A DNA stretch of 64,000 nt, taken from NCBI RefSeq assembly GCF_041435095.1, contig NZ_CP108025.1, positions 4,526,001-4,590,000 on the forward strand, read 5' to 3'. Position 1 is the first letter of the stretch. Every line of letters starts with the position of its first letter. Source of the DNA: Kitasatospora sp. NBC_00315. GTDB lineage: Bacteria; Actinomycetota; Actinomycetes; Streptomycetales; Streptomycetaceae. Of the stretch, positions 42,128-50,624 are shown in pieces. The notes under the pieces are model-generated. The model saw only the letters and a program-made list of their open reading frames with translations. It ran no database searches and was not told the origin of the DNA. A program made the translations under genes and the position numbers.

Positions 42128-43252
42128 TCAGGCCACGGGTCGGCGCCGCTTGGAGGCGTACCAGATCACCCCGGCGGTCAGGAGCGCCGTGCCGATCGCC
42201 ACCGCCGTGAGGACGGAACGGCTCGGTGCGGAGAACTCCGGGAGCCGGCGCCTGAGTTCCACCGGTCGGTCGAAGACCAGCACCGGCCACTCGCGCGCGA
42301 CCGCCTCCTTGCGCAGGGCCCGGTCGGGGTTGACCGCGGAGGGGTGCCCGACCGCTTCGAGCAGCGGAAGGTCGGTCGAGGAGTCGCTGTAGGCGTAGCA
42401 GTCCGCCAGGTCGTAGCCCTCCGTGAGGGCCAACTCCCTGATGGCCGCCGCCTTGTTCTCGGCGTACGCGTAGTACTCGATCTCGCCGGTGTAGCGCCCG
42501 TCCTCGATCTTGAGACGAGTGGCGATGACGTGGTCCGCACCGAGCAGGGCGCCGATCGGCTCGACCACCTCGGATCCGGAGCTGCTGACGATCACCACGT
42601 CGCGCCCGGCTGCGTGATGCTGCTCGATCAGGGAGGCGGCCTCGTCGTAGATGATCGGGTCGATCAGATTGTGCAGCGTCTCGGCGACGATCTCGCGGAC
42701 CTGCTGGACGTTCCAACCGCGGGTCAGAGCGGAGAGGTACTCCCGCATCTTCTCCATCTGGTCGTGGTCCGCGCCACCGACCAGGAAGACGAACTGCGCG
42801 TAGGCGCTCTTCAGCACCGCCCGACGGTTGATCAGGCCGCCCTGGTAGAAGGGGCGGCTGAAGGCGAGAGCGCTCGACTTGGCGATGATCGTCTTGTCGA
42901 GATCGAAGAAGGCGGCCGTCCTCGGCCCCGCGGAGGCGCGGGGGCGCGGTGCGGCCGGGTGAGGCGCCTCGTCGGCGTGCTGGGGCTCCGGGGCGGTGGC
43001 CGCGGCCCCGAGGCCGTCCTCGGCGTCCGCCGCGCTCTCGGCTCCCCCGGGGTCGGTGGCGTCCCTCCTGTCGCGGGAGGTCCCGGTGTCGCGGGAGACC
43101 CCTGTGTCGCGGGAGACCCCGGCGTCCTCGGAGGCCGATCGGGTGTCCGGCCGGGGGCTCGGGCCGGAGGCGGCTCGCGGGCCGTCCTCGGAGTTCGCGC
43201 CGGTGTCGGAGGTGTCGTCCGTGTACTCGTCGGCGTTCTCGGTGGTGTCCAC
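42128..43252 (-). CDS. HAD-superfamily subfamily IB hydrolase with C-terminal membrane anchor
   Basis: This 374-aa HAD-IB phosphatase (SerB/CicA-like) has the catalytic DxD in AAFFDLDKT (Asp117 and Asp119), a Ser motif in VVIVSSSGSEV and the Asp motif YAYSDSSTDLPLL. About 105 N-terminal residues are Asp/Thr/Ala-rich and disordered, with a tandem VSRDTG repeat. The C-terminus carries one hydrophobic helix followed by ASKRRRPVA, suggesting membrane anchoring. GTG 43252 is chosen over a TTG at 43279. The substrate is unknown; relatives act on phosphoserine or lipid phosphates. Confidence 0.87.
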   Translation of the reverse strand: MDTTENADEYTDDTSDTGANSEDGPRAASGPSPRPDTRSASEDAGVSRDTGVSRDTGTSRDRRDATDPGGAESAADAEDGLGAAATAPEPQHADEAPHPAAPRPRASAGPRTAAFFDLDKTIIAKSSALAFSRPFYQGGLINRRAVLKSAYAQFVFLVGGADHDQMEKMREYLSALTRGWNVQQVREIVAETLHNLIDPIIYDEAASLIEQHHAAGRDVVIVSSSGSEVVEPIGALLGADHVIATRLKIEDGRYTGEIEYYAYAENKAAAIRELALTEGYDLADCYAYSDSSTDLPLLEAVGHPSAVNPDRALRKEAVAREWPVLVFDRPVELRRRLPEFSAPSRSVLTAVAIGTALLTAGVIWYASKRRRPVA

Positions 43253-43374
43253 GGGAACCGAGGATAGAGGGCGGTGCAAAACACCCCGCCATTCGGTGTA
43301 CTCCGAGCTGTGCGGGTTTGTGTTTCTGGCCGCTCGGGTACACCATGGAAGTCACGGATCGTTCGCGACCGTGC

Positions 43375-43471
43375 TAACCCGGTCCGGCTCCTCCCCCCCG
43401 AGTCGGACCGTGGATAGACGACCCCCGCTCTCCCCCCCGGCGGGGGTCGTCGCATGTCCGGGCCCGTTTTT
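43375..43471 (+). ncRNA. 6C small RNA
   Basis: Two consecutive hairpins each expose a run of seven cytosines. Hairpin 1 pairs GGTCCGGCTC (43381-43390) with GAGTCGGACC (43400-43409, one G-U); hairpin 2 pairs 43417-43428 with 43440-43451 (12 bp, GACGACCCCCGC start). The loops contain CTCCCCCCC. This is the defining architecture of the actinobacterial 6C RNA (Rfam RF01066). Its location between ssd and the HAD gene agrees with the S. coelicolor 6C RNA scr3559 as I recall. A CGGGCCCG palindrome followed by five T (43467-43471) may terminate it. The ends are estimates. Confidence 0.85.
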
Positions 43472-43911
43472 GAGCCGCGAGCTCGGCCCGGAGCGGCTTT
43501 CGTGGGGGCTCCCGTCGCGGTTCGACCCCTGAGTGCCGGGGCGCCCCGAGAGACAGATTCGTCACTCTTCGTGTCCGGTCACTGCGAGTGGCATGGCTGC
43601 GGACAATACGTCATCCGCGCGTTCGCCGAGTACTCCGGTGGCGGCCTCCGTGTGTTCCCGGAGGCGGTGTTTCGTCAATTCTTTACTCAATAGCCCCTCA
43701 TGTGGGTGAACCCGGTTATCCACATCCCCGAGTTATCCACAGGCATTCGCCGCAGGGCTGACGGATTTCGGATCACCCCCCACCGTGGTGTCCGGCAGCC
43801 GTCCGCCGTTCCCCCACCCGGAGGACGGTGGAGCCGTTGCCCCATCGCAGCACTTGGACCGCGCGAACGTGCCACCGAACGGCACCGCGCCCCACCGGGG
43901 GAGACGAGACC
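43472..43911. other. Region between 6C RNA and ssd
   Basis: No gene is supported. It contains a 7-bp hairpin (GCCTCCG 43644-43650 / CGGAGGC 43659-43665), two DnaA-box-like sequences at 43716-43724 and 43733-43741, and presumably the promoter of the ssd-tad operon. Confidence 0.5.
43716..43741 (+). promoter_or_regulatory. Two direct DnaA-box-like sequences upstream of ssd
   Basis: TTATCCACA occurs at 43716-43724 and 43733-43741 in the same orientation, 17 bp apart. This equals the classical high-affinity DnaA box; Streptomyces origins mostly use TTGTCCACA. Two exact copies in a 73 percent GC genome are unlikely by chance. Confidence 0.5.
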
Positions 43912-45027
43912 ATGTCGACACCGATCACCGACCACGGCCAGGCCGGCGGCGCCGCGCCCACCGGCCCCCTGATCGTCACCCAGGACGACGCCCTCGCCGA
44001 GCACCTGCTGCGGCTGTGCGCCGCCGCCGGGGCCGATCCGATCCTGGTCCGCTCGGCCCCGCCGCCCCGCGCGCTCTGGGCGGCCGCAGGGCTGGTACTC
44101 GTGGGGGACGACCTCGCGGAGCACTGCACCGGCCTCGCGCGCCGCTCCGGGGTACTGCTGCTCGGCCTCGATCTGGACGACTCCGAGATCTGGGTCCGGG
44201 CCGTGCAACTCGGCGCCGAGCACGTGCTGTTCCTGCCCGATGCCGAGAGCTGGCTGCTCGACCGGATCGCGGACGCGGCCGAGGGGGTCGGCCCGCCGGC
44301 GCTCACCGTCGCCGTGCTCGGCGGTCGTGGCGGAGCTGGCGCCTCGACGCTCGCCTGCGCCCTGGCGGTCAGTGCCGCCCGGGCGGGCCACCGCACCGTG
44401 CTCGTCGACGCCGATCCCCTGGGCGGAGGACTGGACGTACTGCTCGGCGGCGAGGCCGCCTCGGGGCTGCGCTGGCCCGACCTGGCGGGATCCCGGGGCC
44501 GGGTGAGCGGCACCGAGCTGGTGAAGGCGCTGCCGGCGCTCCACCAGCTCGTCGCCCTCTCATGGGATCGCGGCGACGCCCCGGCCGTCGCGCCCGAAGC
44601 CATGCGCAGCGTGCTCGCCGCCGCCCGGCGCCCGGGCGGTCTGGTCGTCGTGGACCTCCCGCGGCATCTGGACCCGGCCGCGGGGCAGGCACTGGAACAG
44701 GCCGACCTCGCATTGCTGGTGGTGCCGGCGGAACTGCGCGCCGCTGCGGCCGCCGACCGGGTCGCCGCAGCCGTACGGATGCGCCTGACGGACGTCCGGG
44801 CCGTCGTGCGGGCTCCCGGGCCCGCAGGGCTGGCCGGCGCCGAGATCGCCCGTGGGTTGCGGATGCCGCTCGCCGGGGAGCTGCCGCACGAGCCCGGTCT
44901 GGTGCTGGACATCGAGCGCGGCACGCCCCCGGGGCACCGGCGGAAGGGCCCCTTGGCCCGGTTCTGCGGTGCGTTCCTGGCCGAAGTGATGCCCTCGGTG
45001 CCGGCGCTCGACGGGGGAGTGTCCTGA
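43912..45027 (+). CDS. ssd: Septum-site-determining (Ssd)-like / CpaE-like ATPase
   Basis: This 371-aa CpaE/TadZ/MinD-like protein has an N-terminal receiver-like domain (residues 1-115) and a C-terminal ParA/MinD ATPase fold with a degenerate Walker A, GGRGGAGAS, near residue 140 and VLVDADPLGGGLD. In actinobacteria this gene, named ssd, heads the tad pilus cluster and influences septation and growth. TadZ-type roles in placing the pilus machine are the alternative view. The ATG at 43912 follows GGGGGAG; a longer frame from 43828 is less likely. The stop overlaps tadA (TGATG). Confidence 0.88.
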   Translation: MSTPITDHGQAGGAAPTGPLIVTQDDALAEHLLRLCAAAGADPILVRSAPPPRALWAAAGLVLVGDDLAEHCTGLARRSGVLLLGLDLDDSEIWVRAVQLGAEHVLFLPDAESWLLDRIADAAEGVGPPALTVAVLGGRGGAGASTLACALAVSAARAGHRTVLVDADPLGGGLDVLLGGEAASGLRWPDLAGSRGRVSGTELVKALPALHQLVALSWDRGDAPAVAPEAMRSVLAAARRPGGLVVVDLPRHLDPAAGQALEQADLALLVVPAELRAAAAADRVAAAVRMRLTDVRAVVRAPGPAGLAGAEIARGLRMPLAGELPHEPGLVLDIERGTPPGHRRKGPLARFCGAFLAEVMPSVPALDGGVS

Positions 45028-46466
45028 TGAGCCCGCTGCGCAGACCGCGTGCGTTCGGGCCGGCCGGCGCTGGCGGGTCGGGAGGTGCGCCCGTGCGCCG
45101 CCCGCTCGGCGAGGGGCCGGGCGAGACGGACACCGGCGCCGCCGACCCCGAGCGGGCCACGGCCCTGCTGGACGCCGTACGGCTGAGGCTGGCCGAGGCG
45201 GGGGCCGCTCCGACGCCGGGCTCGGTGGCGGCGGCCCTGCGGGCCTCAAGGCCGCCGCTGGGCGGCGACGACGTGCTCGACGCGGTGCGCACGCTGCGCG
45301 CGGAGATGGTCGGCGCCGGGCCGCTCGATCAGTTGCTCGCCGACCCCGCCGTCACCGATGTCCTGGTCAACGGACCCGACGAGATCTGGATCGACCGCGG
45401 TGCCGGGTTGCAACGCGCCACCGGCATCGGCTTTCCCGACGCGGAGGCTGTGCGGCACCTCGCCCACCGCCTCGCGACGGCCGCCGGTCGCCGACTGGAC
45501 GACGCCAGGCCCTGGGCGGACGCCCGCCTGCCGGACGGTACCCGGCTCCATGCGGTGCTGCCGCCGGTCGCCGCCGGATGCACCCACATCTCGCTGAGGG
45601 CCAGTCGCTCCCGGCCGTTCACGCTCGGGGAGCTGGTCCGGGCCGGCTCGCTCACCCCGGCGGGGGCAGAACTCCTCGCCGCGATCCTCCGGGCCCGGCT
45701 GTCGCTGCTGATCAGCGGCGGAACGGGCACCGGGAAGACCACCCTGCTCGCGGCCCTGCTCGGGCTGGTGGGCCCGGAGGAGCGGATCGTCATCGCGGAG
45801 GACTCGGCCGAACTGCGCCCTTCCCACCCGCACGTCGTGCGGTTGCAGAGCCGGCCTCCCAACCAGGAGGGGCTCGGCGAGCTGACCCTGCGCGATCTGG
45901 TCCGGCAGGCCCTGCGGATGCGTCCGGACCGCCTGGTGATCGGTGAGGTGCGGGGGGCAGAGGTGTCCGAGCTGCTGGCAGCCCTGAACACCGGCCACGA
46001 GGGCGGCTGCGGGACGGTCCACGCCAACACCGCTGCCGATGTTCCGGTGCGGCTGGAGGCGCTGGGGTCGCTCGCGGGCCTCGACCGCCTGGCTCTGCAC
46101 AGTCAGCTGCGCGCGGCACTGGACGTGATCGTTCACCTGGTCCGCGACCGGACCACGGGGCTGCGCCGGATCGCCGAGATCCACACCCTCACCGGGGACC
46201 GGGCCGGCTTCGCCGTGACCACCCCGGCGGTGGCCTTCACGATCGACGGCGCCGCGGTGCCCGGCGCCGGGTGGGAGCGGCTAGCGCGGCTCTGCGCGGC
46301 GCGGGGCGTCTCGTTGCCGGGCACCGCGCTGCCCGGCACCTCGTTGCCCGGCCCGGGGCGGGGCGGGGGAGCGACGGCTGCTGTGCTGCCCGACGAGTCG
46401 GCTGCGCCGTCGACCGGCGCCTCGTCCGCCGCGCCGTTCGGCGGTCCCTCCGGCGGGGCGCCATGA
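45027..46466 (+). CDS. tadA: Tad pilus secretion ATPase TadA (CpaF-like)
   Basis: This 479-aa type II/IV secretion ATPase has Walker A GGTGTGKTT at 231-239, an Asp-box-like AEDSAEL, Walker B-like RLVIGEVRG and the His box GGCGTVHANTAADV. It powers Tad pilus assembly. The C-terminal 50 residues are low complexity with PGTALPGTSLPGPG repeats. It lies one base after ssd and its stop overlaps an ATG at 46463 in another frame. Confidence 0.92.
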   Translation: MSPLRRPRAFGPAGAGGSGGAPVRRPLGEGPGETDTGAADPERATALLDAVRLRLAEAGAAPTPGSVAAALRASRPPLGGDDVLDAVRTLRAEMVGAGPLDQLLADPAVTDVLVNGPDEIWIDRGAGLQRATGIGFPDAEAVRHLAHRLATAAGRRLDDARPWADARLPDGTRLHAVLPPVAAGCTHISLRASRSRPFTLGELVRAGSLTPAGAELLAAILRARLSLLISGGTGTGKTTLLAALLGLVGPEERIVIAEDSAELRPSHPHVVRLQSRPPNQEGLGELTLRDLVRQALRMRPDRLVIGEVRGAEVSELLAALNTGHEGGCGTVHANTAADVPVRLEALGSLAGLDRLALHSQLRAALDVIVHLVRDRTTGLRRIAEIHTLTGDRAGFAVTTPAVAFTIDGAAVPGAGWERLARLCAARGVSLPGTALPGTSLPGPGRGGGATAAVLPDESAAPSTGASSAAPFGGPSGGAP

Positions 46467-46577
46467 CGGCGGGCGCGGCCGAGGCGCTGTTCCTCCTGAT
46501 GCTCTGCGGCCTTGCCCGGGCCGCATGGGTCCTGCTCGAACCGCGGGCCGGAAGAGACCTGTCACGAGGAGACGAAC

Positions 46578-47714
46578 ATGACCGCACGTCAGATCGATGC
46601 TTTCTGGGCCGCCGTGCTGTGCGGAACGGCCCTGCTCGGGCGCCAGGTGCTCCGGCGCCAGGCCGTCGGCGTCCGACACCGGCGACTGCTGCCCGGTGCC
46701 GCCGGCGGCGCAGGGCGGGCTCTCGCCACGGCCGCCACGGCCGCCATGGCGCCGGCTGCCCGGCTGAGACGTGGAGTGACGGCGTCGAGGGCGTTCCGAC
46801 CGCGGTGGCTCGTGCCGGAGCTGGTTCTTCTGCCGGTCGCTCTGACGGCGGCGGAGGGACTGAGTTCGCCCCTTCCGTTGCTCGTCGGTGCCGCGGGCGT
46901 CGTGCCGCTGCGCCGATGGCGAGCACGGCGGCGCAGCGAGCTCGGAGCACGCCGACGTGCCACCGCCGTGGTCGAGTTGTGCACGGCGCTGGCTGCCGAG
47001 CTGCGCAGCGGAGCGACACCTGAGCAGGCCCTCCACACGGTCACCACGAGTCTCGCGCGGGATCGGGCCCTGCTGGACCGGCTGGGTGAGGAGCCGGTGG
47101 CCCGGTTGGCGGCCGGCCGCTACGGCGGGGACGTACCGGCGGCTTTCGGACTGCTCGCCGAGCTTCCCGGGGGTCGGGGCGCCGCCGCGGTCGCGGCCTG
47201 TTGGCGGGTCGCCTCCGGCAGCGGTGCGGGCCTGGCGGACGGTCTGGACCAGGTCGCCGAGAGCCTGCGGTCCGAACGCGCCCTGGCCGAGGAGATCGAG
47301 GGTGAGTTGGCCGCTCCGCGGGCCACGATCACCGTGCTGGCGGTCCTGCCGGTACTCGGCCTGCTGCTCGGCAGCACACTCGGGGCGCGTCCGCTGGACA
47401 TCCTGCTGCACAGCGCCACGGGCCTGGGCTGCCTGGCGGGTGGCGCGCTCCTGGAGCTGGCCGGTCTGGTGTGGACGGCGCGCATCGTCCGGACGGCCCG
47501 AGGCGTCCACGACGGACCGGGCTCGCGGCCGGCGGCCGGCGAGCGCGCGCTCCCCGGGGAGCGCGCGAGCACCTGCGGGATCGCTCGCCGCCGAGTGACT
47601 CCCGGCACGCCCCCGACGCCTGTCGTGGGAGGGACGTCCGTCAGGGTGCGCTCGCCTGCCACGGCGCGGGTGGAGCAGGCCGGGGCCCGGCTGCGGCGGG
47701 CGGTGCTCGGGTGA
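46578..47714 (+). CDS. tadB: Tad pilus membrane protein TadB
   Basis: This 378-aa type II secretion system F-domain protein has the TadB pattern ELCTALAAELRSGATPEQAL near residues 130-150 and two membrane helices around 250-300. The ATG at 46578 has GAGGAG 8 nt upstream. An alternative ATG at 46463 overlaps the tadA stop but opens a different frame, encoding a hydrophobic stretch (see findings). Its C-terminal 80 residues are low complexity. The stop overlaps tadC (GTGA). Confidence 0.88.
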   Translation: MTARQIDAFWAAVLCGTALLGRQVLRRQAVGVRHRRLLPGAAGGAGRALATAATAAMAPAARLRRGVTASRAFRPRWLVPELVLLPVALTAAEGLSSPLPLLVGAAGVVPLRRWRARRRSELGARRRATAVVELCTALAAELRSGATPEQALHTVTTSLARDRALLDRLGEEPVARLAAGRYGGDVPAAFGLLAELPGGRGAAAVAACWRVASGSGAGLADGLDQVAESLRSERALAEEIEGELAAPRATITVLAVLPVLGLLLGSTLGARPLDILLHSATGLGCLAGGALLELAGLVWTARIVRTARGVHDGPGSRPAAGERALPGERASTCGIARRRVTPGTPPTPVVGGTSVRVRSPATARVEQAGARLRRAVLG

Positions 47715-48649
47715 GCGCCCTGCTGGCGTCGGGCCTGGTGGCCCTGGGATGGCCGGCGCCGTCGAGGTGGCTGCTGCCGTCGGGGTGGCTGGTGCCGTCG
47801 GCCTGGGGAGCCGCGGGTGCGGCGCTACTCGCCCGCCGGTCCACCGGCGGGCGGTGGAGCCGGGTGCCCCGCTGGGCGGGCCTGAGCGAGCAGTTCGGGG
47901 CGCTCCCGCACCGCGGTTCGTCCCTTCCGGGCCGGGGGCTCGACCGCTGGGCTGCCAGGGCCCGGCGGGCATCGGGTGCGGCCGCTCGGCGTCGGAGTGC
48001 CCGAACCGGGCAGCGGCAGCGGCTCGGGCCGTGGTCGGGGGCCGGCCGGATTCTCCTTCTCGTCCTGATCGGGATCGGCGCGACGGTGTTGATCGGCGGC
48101 CTCGGCGGACTGCTGGCCGGTGTGGGCCTCACGGTCGGACTCCACCGCCTGCTGACACGGTGGCGGTCGGCCGCGGAACGCGGTGCCGCGCAGGAGCAGC
48201 TGGCCCTGGCCGGTCAACTGCCGATGACCGCGGAGCTGCTGGCGGCCTGCCTGTCGTCCAGCAGCGCTCCCGGGCCGGCCGTCGCGGCCGTCGGGCAGAG
48301 CGTCGGGGAGCCGATGGCCCGCAGGCTCGCCGCGGTCTCGGCCGAGTTGGCCCTCGGCGCGCCGCCGGAGCTCAGCTGGGGCCGGTTGGGCGAGGCGTGT
48401 CCGACGCTGGCTCCCCTGGGGCGTTGCCTCGTCCGGACGAGTGTCAGCGGATCACCGCCGGCCGGGCCGCTCAGAGGCCTTGCACAGGCCCAGCGGGGCT
48501 CTGCCGTACGGGCAGCGCACGCGAGGGTTCGGCGGGCCGCAGTGATGGCCACAGCGCCGCTCGGGGTCTGTTTCCTGCCGGCCTTCGTCCTGATCAGCGT
48601 CGTGCCGGTGGTCCTCGGCCTGACGTCGATGTTCGCCCGTCGCCTGTGA
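47711..48649 (+). CDS. tadC: Tad pilus membrane protein TadC
   Basis: This 312-aa type II secretion F-domain protein pairs with TadB to form the inner-membrane platform. The segment AGQLPMTAELLAACLSSSSAPGPAV (read in two parts: AGQLPMTAELL and AACLSSSSAPG) is the domain signature, followed by two membrane helices at the C-terminus (VMATAPLGVCFLPAFVLIS). GTG start overlaps tadB stop by 4 nt. Confidence 0.87.
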   Translation: MSALLASGLVALGWPAPSRWLLPSGWLVPSAWGAAGAALLARRSTGGRWSRVPRWAGLSEQFGALPHRGSSLPGRGLDRWAARARRASGAAARRRSARTGQRQRLGPWSGAGRILLLVLIGIGATVLIGGLGGLLAGVGLTVGLHRLLTRWRSAAERGAAQEQLALAGQLPMTAELLAACLSSSSAPGPAVAAVGQSVGEPMARRLAAVSAELALGAPPELSWGRLGEACPTLAPLGRCLVRTSVSGSPPAGPLRGLAQAQRGSAVRAAHARVRRAAVMATAPLGVCFLPAFVLISVVPVVLGLTSMFARRL

Positions 48650-48725
48650 TCGACCGTCATGATTCCCGTCCCGCGACGCCGGTGCGACCGGAACGCGATC
48701 GACCTGTGAGAAACAAGGAGTTCCC

Positions 48726-48992
48726 ATGGCCACAACGATTCCCGGCCGTCCGGCCGTCGGCCCTGTCCGGCGGACGATGGCGGCGCTGTGCCGGCGGCGC
48801 GGCCGCTGGGCGGCTTTGCGGTTGCGCAGGACGGCCGCCGGCCGGACGGACAGCGGGATGACCACGGCCGAGTACGCGGTCGGGACGCTCGCGGCCTGCG
48901 CCTTCGCGGCGATTCTCTACAAGGTCGTCACCAGCGGCGCGGTGACCGGCACGCTGACCGAACTGCTCGATCGGGCGCTCCATGCGGCGTGA
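48726..48992 (+). CDS. DUF4244 Flp-type prepilin
   Basis: This 88-aa DUF4244 protein is the likely major pilin. After a 44-residue basic leader comes the prepilin-peptidase-type site G44/M45 TTAEY with Glu49 at mature +5, followed by a hydrophobic helix (AVGTLAACAFAAILYKVVTSG). AAGGAG lies upstream of the ATG. The leader is long for Flp pilins (usually 10-20 residues). An internal start near residue 18 is possible. tadE starts inside its last codons. Confidence 0.88.
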   Translation: MATTIPGRPAVGPVRRTMAALCRRRGRWAALRLRRTAAGRTDSGMTTAEYAVGTLAACAFAAILYKVVTSGAVTGTLTELLDRALHAA

Positions 48993-49389
48993 TCGAGCGC
49001 CGGGCCCGGGCCGCGCTCGCGACGCGGGGTTCGCGACGGCGGAGACGGCGGTCGCCCTTCCGGCTCTGGTCCTGCTCGCGGCGATGCTCATCTGGGGCGT
49101 GGTCGCGGCCGCGGCGCAGATCCACTGCGTCGACGCGGCGCGGGTGGGGGCCCGGGCCGCCGCTCGCGGCGACACGGACGCCGTCGCCGTCGCTCGGAGC
49201 GCCGCCCCGCCGGGGGCGGTGGTCCGGATCACGACCGCGGGCGACGCGGTCCGGGTGACGGTGGAGGCACCGTGTCCGGGCCCGGGGCGTCTGGCGGCTC
49301 TGCTCTCGGTCCGGCTGGGGGCGACGGCGGTGGCGGCCAGGGAGGACACCATGACCGGTGGGGCGGGCGGTGCGTCATGGCCTTCGTGA
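48982..49389 (+). CDS. tadE: TadE-family pseudopilin
   Basis: This 135-aa TadE-like minor pilin has a short basic N-terminus, the cleavage-like motif GFATAETAVALPALVLL with Glu at +5 relative to Phe, and one transmembrane helix. It overlaps the DUF4244 gene by 11 nt and the next gene by 13 nt, so it lies in the same tightly packed operon. Confidence 0.85.
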   Translation: MRRDRAPGPGRARDAGFATAETAVALPALVLLAAMLIWGVVAAAAQIHCVDAARVGARAAARGDTDAVAVARSAAPPGAVVRITTAGDAVRVTVEAPCPGPGRLAALLSVRLGATAVAAREDTMTGGAGGASWPS

Positions 49390-50624
49390 CCCGCGGAAGG
49401 CGCGCCACCGGGGCCCCGGTGGTGTGGACCGCCCGACGCCGGCCGCCCGACGCGGGTTCGGCGACGCTGTGGCTGCTCGCACTCGCGATGCTCGGGTGCG
49501 CGGTGTTCACCGCCGTCCTGGCGGTCGGATCGGTCATCGGCGCCCGGCACCGGGCGGAGTCCGCCGCCGATCTGGCGGCGCTCGCGGCGGCCGACCACCT
49601 GCTGGTGGACCAGGACGGCGGCTGCGGCCGGGCACGCGCCATCGCCGGCGCACATCACGCCGACGTGCTGTCGTGTTCGGTCGACCTCTCCCAGGACGCG
49701 GTCGAGGTGACCGTCGAGCTGCCCGTCACTGGTGTGCCGATTCCGCTCGGGCCCGTGCGGGCACGGGCGCGCGCCGGACCGGTGTGGGCGTCCGGCGACG
49801 CCACGGACGATGCCGCTGGCGCCCCGGTCGCCCCGGGCGGCCAAGCGGGCCACGCCGCCTCGGCCGGCCGCCCTCCGCCCGCCGGGCTCCTCTCCGGAGA
49901 CGGTCCTGCGGAGAGCAGGACGTCCTGGTCCGAGCTACCCCCGTCCGCCGGTGCCCGTCCCGGCGCCGCCCTTCGGATCCGGCCCCGCACCGCCCTCGGC
50001 GACTCCGCCGTCGGAGACCGGGCCGGTTGCGTCCTCGCTCTCCGGGGCCCCGGAGAGCAGGGCGTCCAGCAGCCGCACTGCCGCCGCCTTGTCCAGCGGA
50101 TCGTTGCCGTTGCCGCATTTCGGGGACTGCACACAGGACGGACAGCCCCGGTCGCACTCGCAGGCGGCGATGGCGTCCCGGGTGGCGGTGAGCCACTGGG
50201 CCGCCCGCCGGAAGCCGCGTTCGGCGAATCCCGCACCGCCGGAGTGGCCGTCGTACACGAACACGGTGGGCAGCTGGGTGTCCGGATGGAGCGGTACCGA
50301 CACCCCGCCGATGTCCCAGCGGTCGCAGGTGGCGAAGAGCGGCAACAGGCCGATCGACGCGTGCTCGGCGGCGTGGGCGGCTCCGGGCAGCTGGTCGAAC
50401 GGGATGTCCGCGTCGAGGAGCTGATCCTCGGTGACGGACCACCAGACCGCCCGGGTGCGCAGTGTCCTGGGCGGAAGGTCGAGCTTGCTCTCGCCCAGGA
50501 TCTCCCCGGTGGAGATGCGCTTGCGCAGGTATCCGACCACCTGGTTGACCACCTCCACGGAGCCGAAGCTGAGCCGTGCCCTGCCCCAGTCCACCGTGGT
50601 GTCGGTGGAGAGCACCGAGATTGA
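49377..50624 (+). CDS. Rv3654c/TadG-like protein with antisense run-on
   Basis: The first about 140 residues match the Rv3654c/TadE-like helicase-neighbour family: DAGSATLWLLALAMLGCAVF membrane helix, RHRAESAADLAALAAA and the end-like segment GVPIPLGPVRARARAGPV. Family members normally stop here. In this sequence no in-frame stop occurs until 50622-50624, so the frame continues about 690 bp antisense through the 3' end of the convergent helicase gene, giving 415 aa with a low-complexity, unrelated tail. Either the stop has been lost or a small indel hides it. The functional part is probably only the first 140 residues. Confidence 0.7.
   Translation: MAFVTRGRRATGAPVVWTARRRPPDAGSATLWLLALAMLGCAVFTAVLAVGSVIGARHRAESAADLAALAAADHLLVDQDGGCGRARAIAGAHHADVLSCSVDLSQDAVEVTVELPVTGVPIPLGPVRARARAGPVWASGDATDDAAGAPVAPGGQAGHAASAGRPPPAGLLSGDGPAESRTSWSELPPSAGARPGAALRIRPRTALGDSAVGDRAGCVLALRGPGEQGVQQPHCRRLVQRIVAVAAFRGLHTGRTAPVALAGGDGVPGGGEPLGRPPEAAFGESRTAGVAVVHEHGGQLGVRMERYRHPADVPAVAGGEERQQADRRVLGGVGGSGQLVERDVRVEELILGDGPPDRPGAQCPGRKVELALAQDLPGGDALAQVSDHLVDHLHGAEAEPCPAPVHRGVGGEHRD

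Noticed and set aside
43700..43750. Chromosomal or plasmid replication origin based on DnaA boxes
   Set aside because: Only two boxes, no dnaA/dnaN/gyrB or rep gene nearby, and the surrounding genes are a pilus operon.
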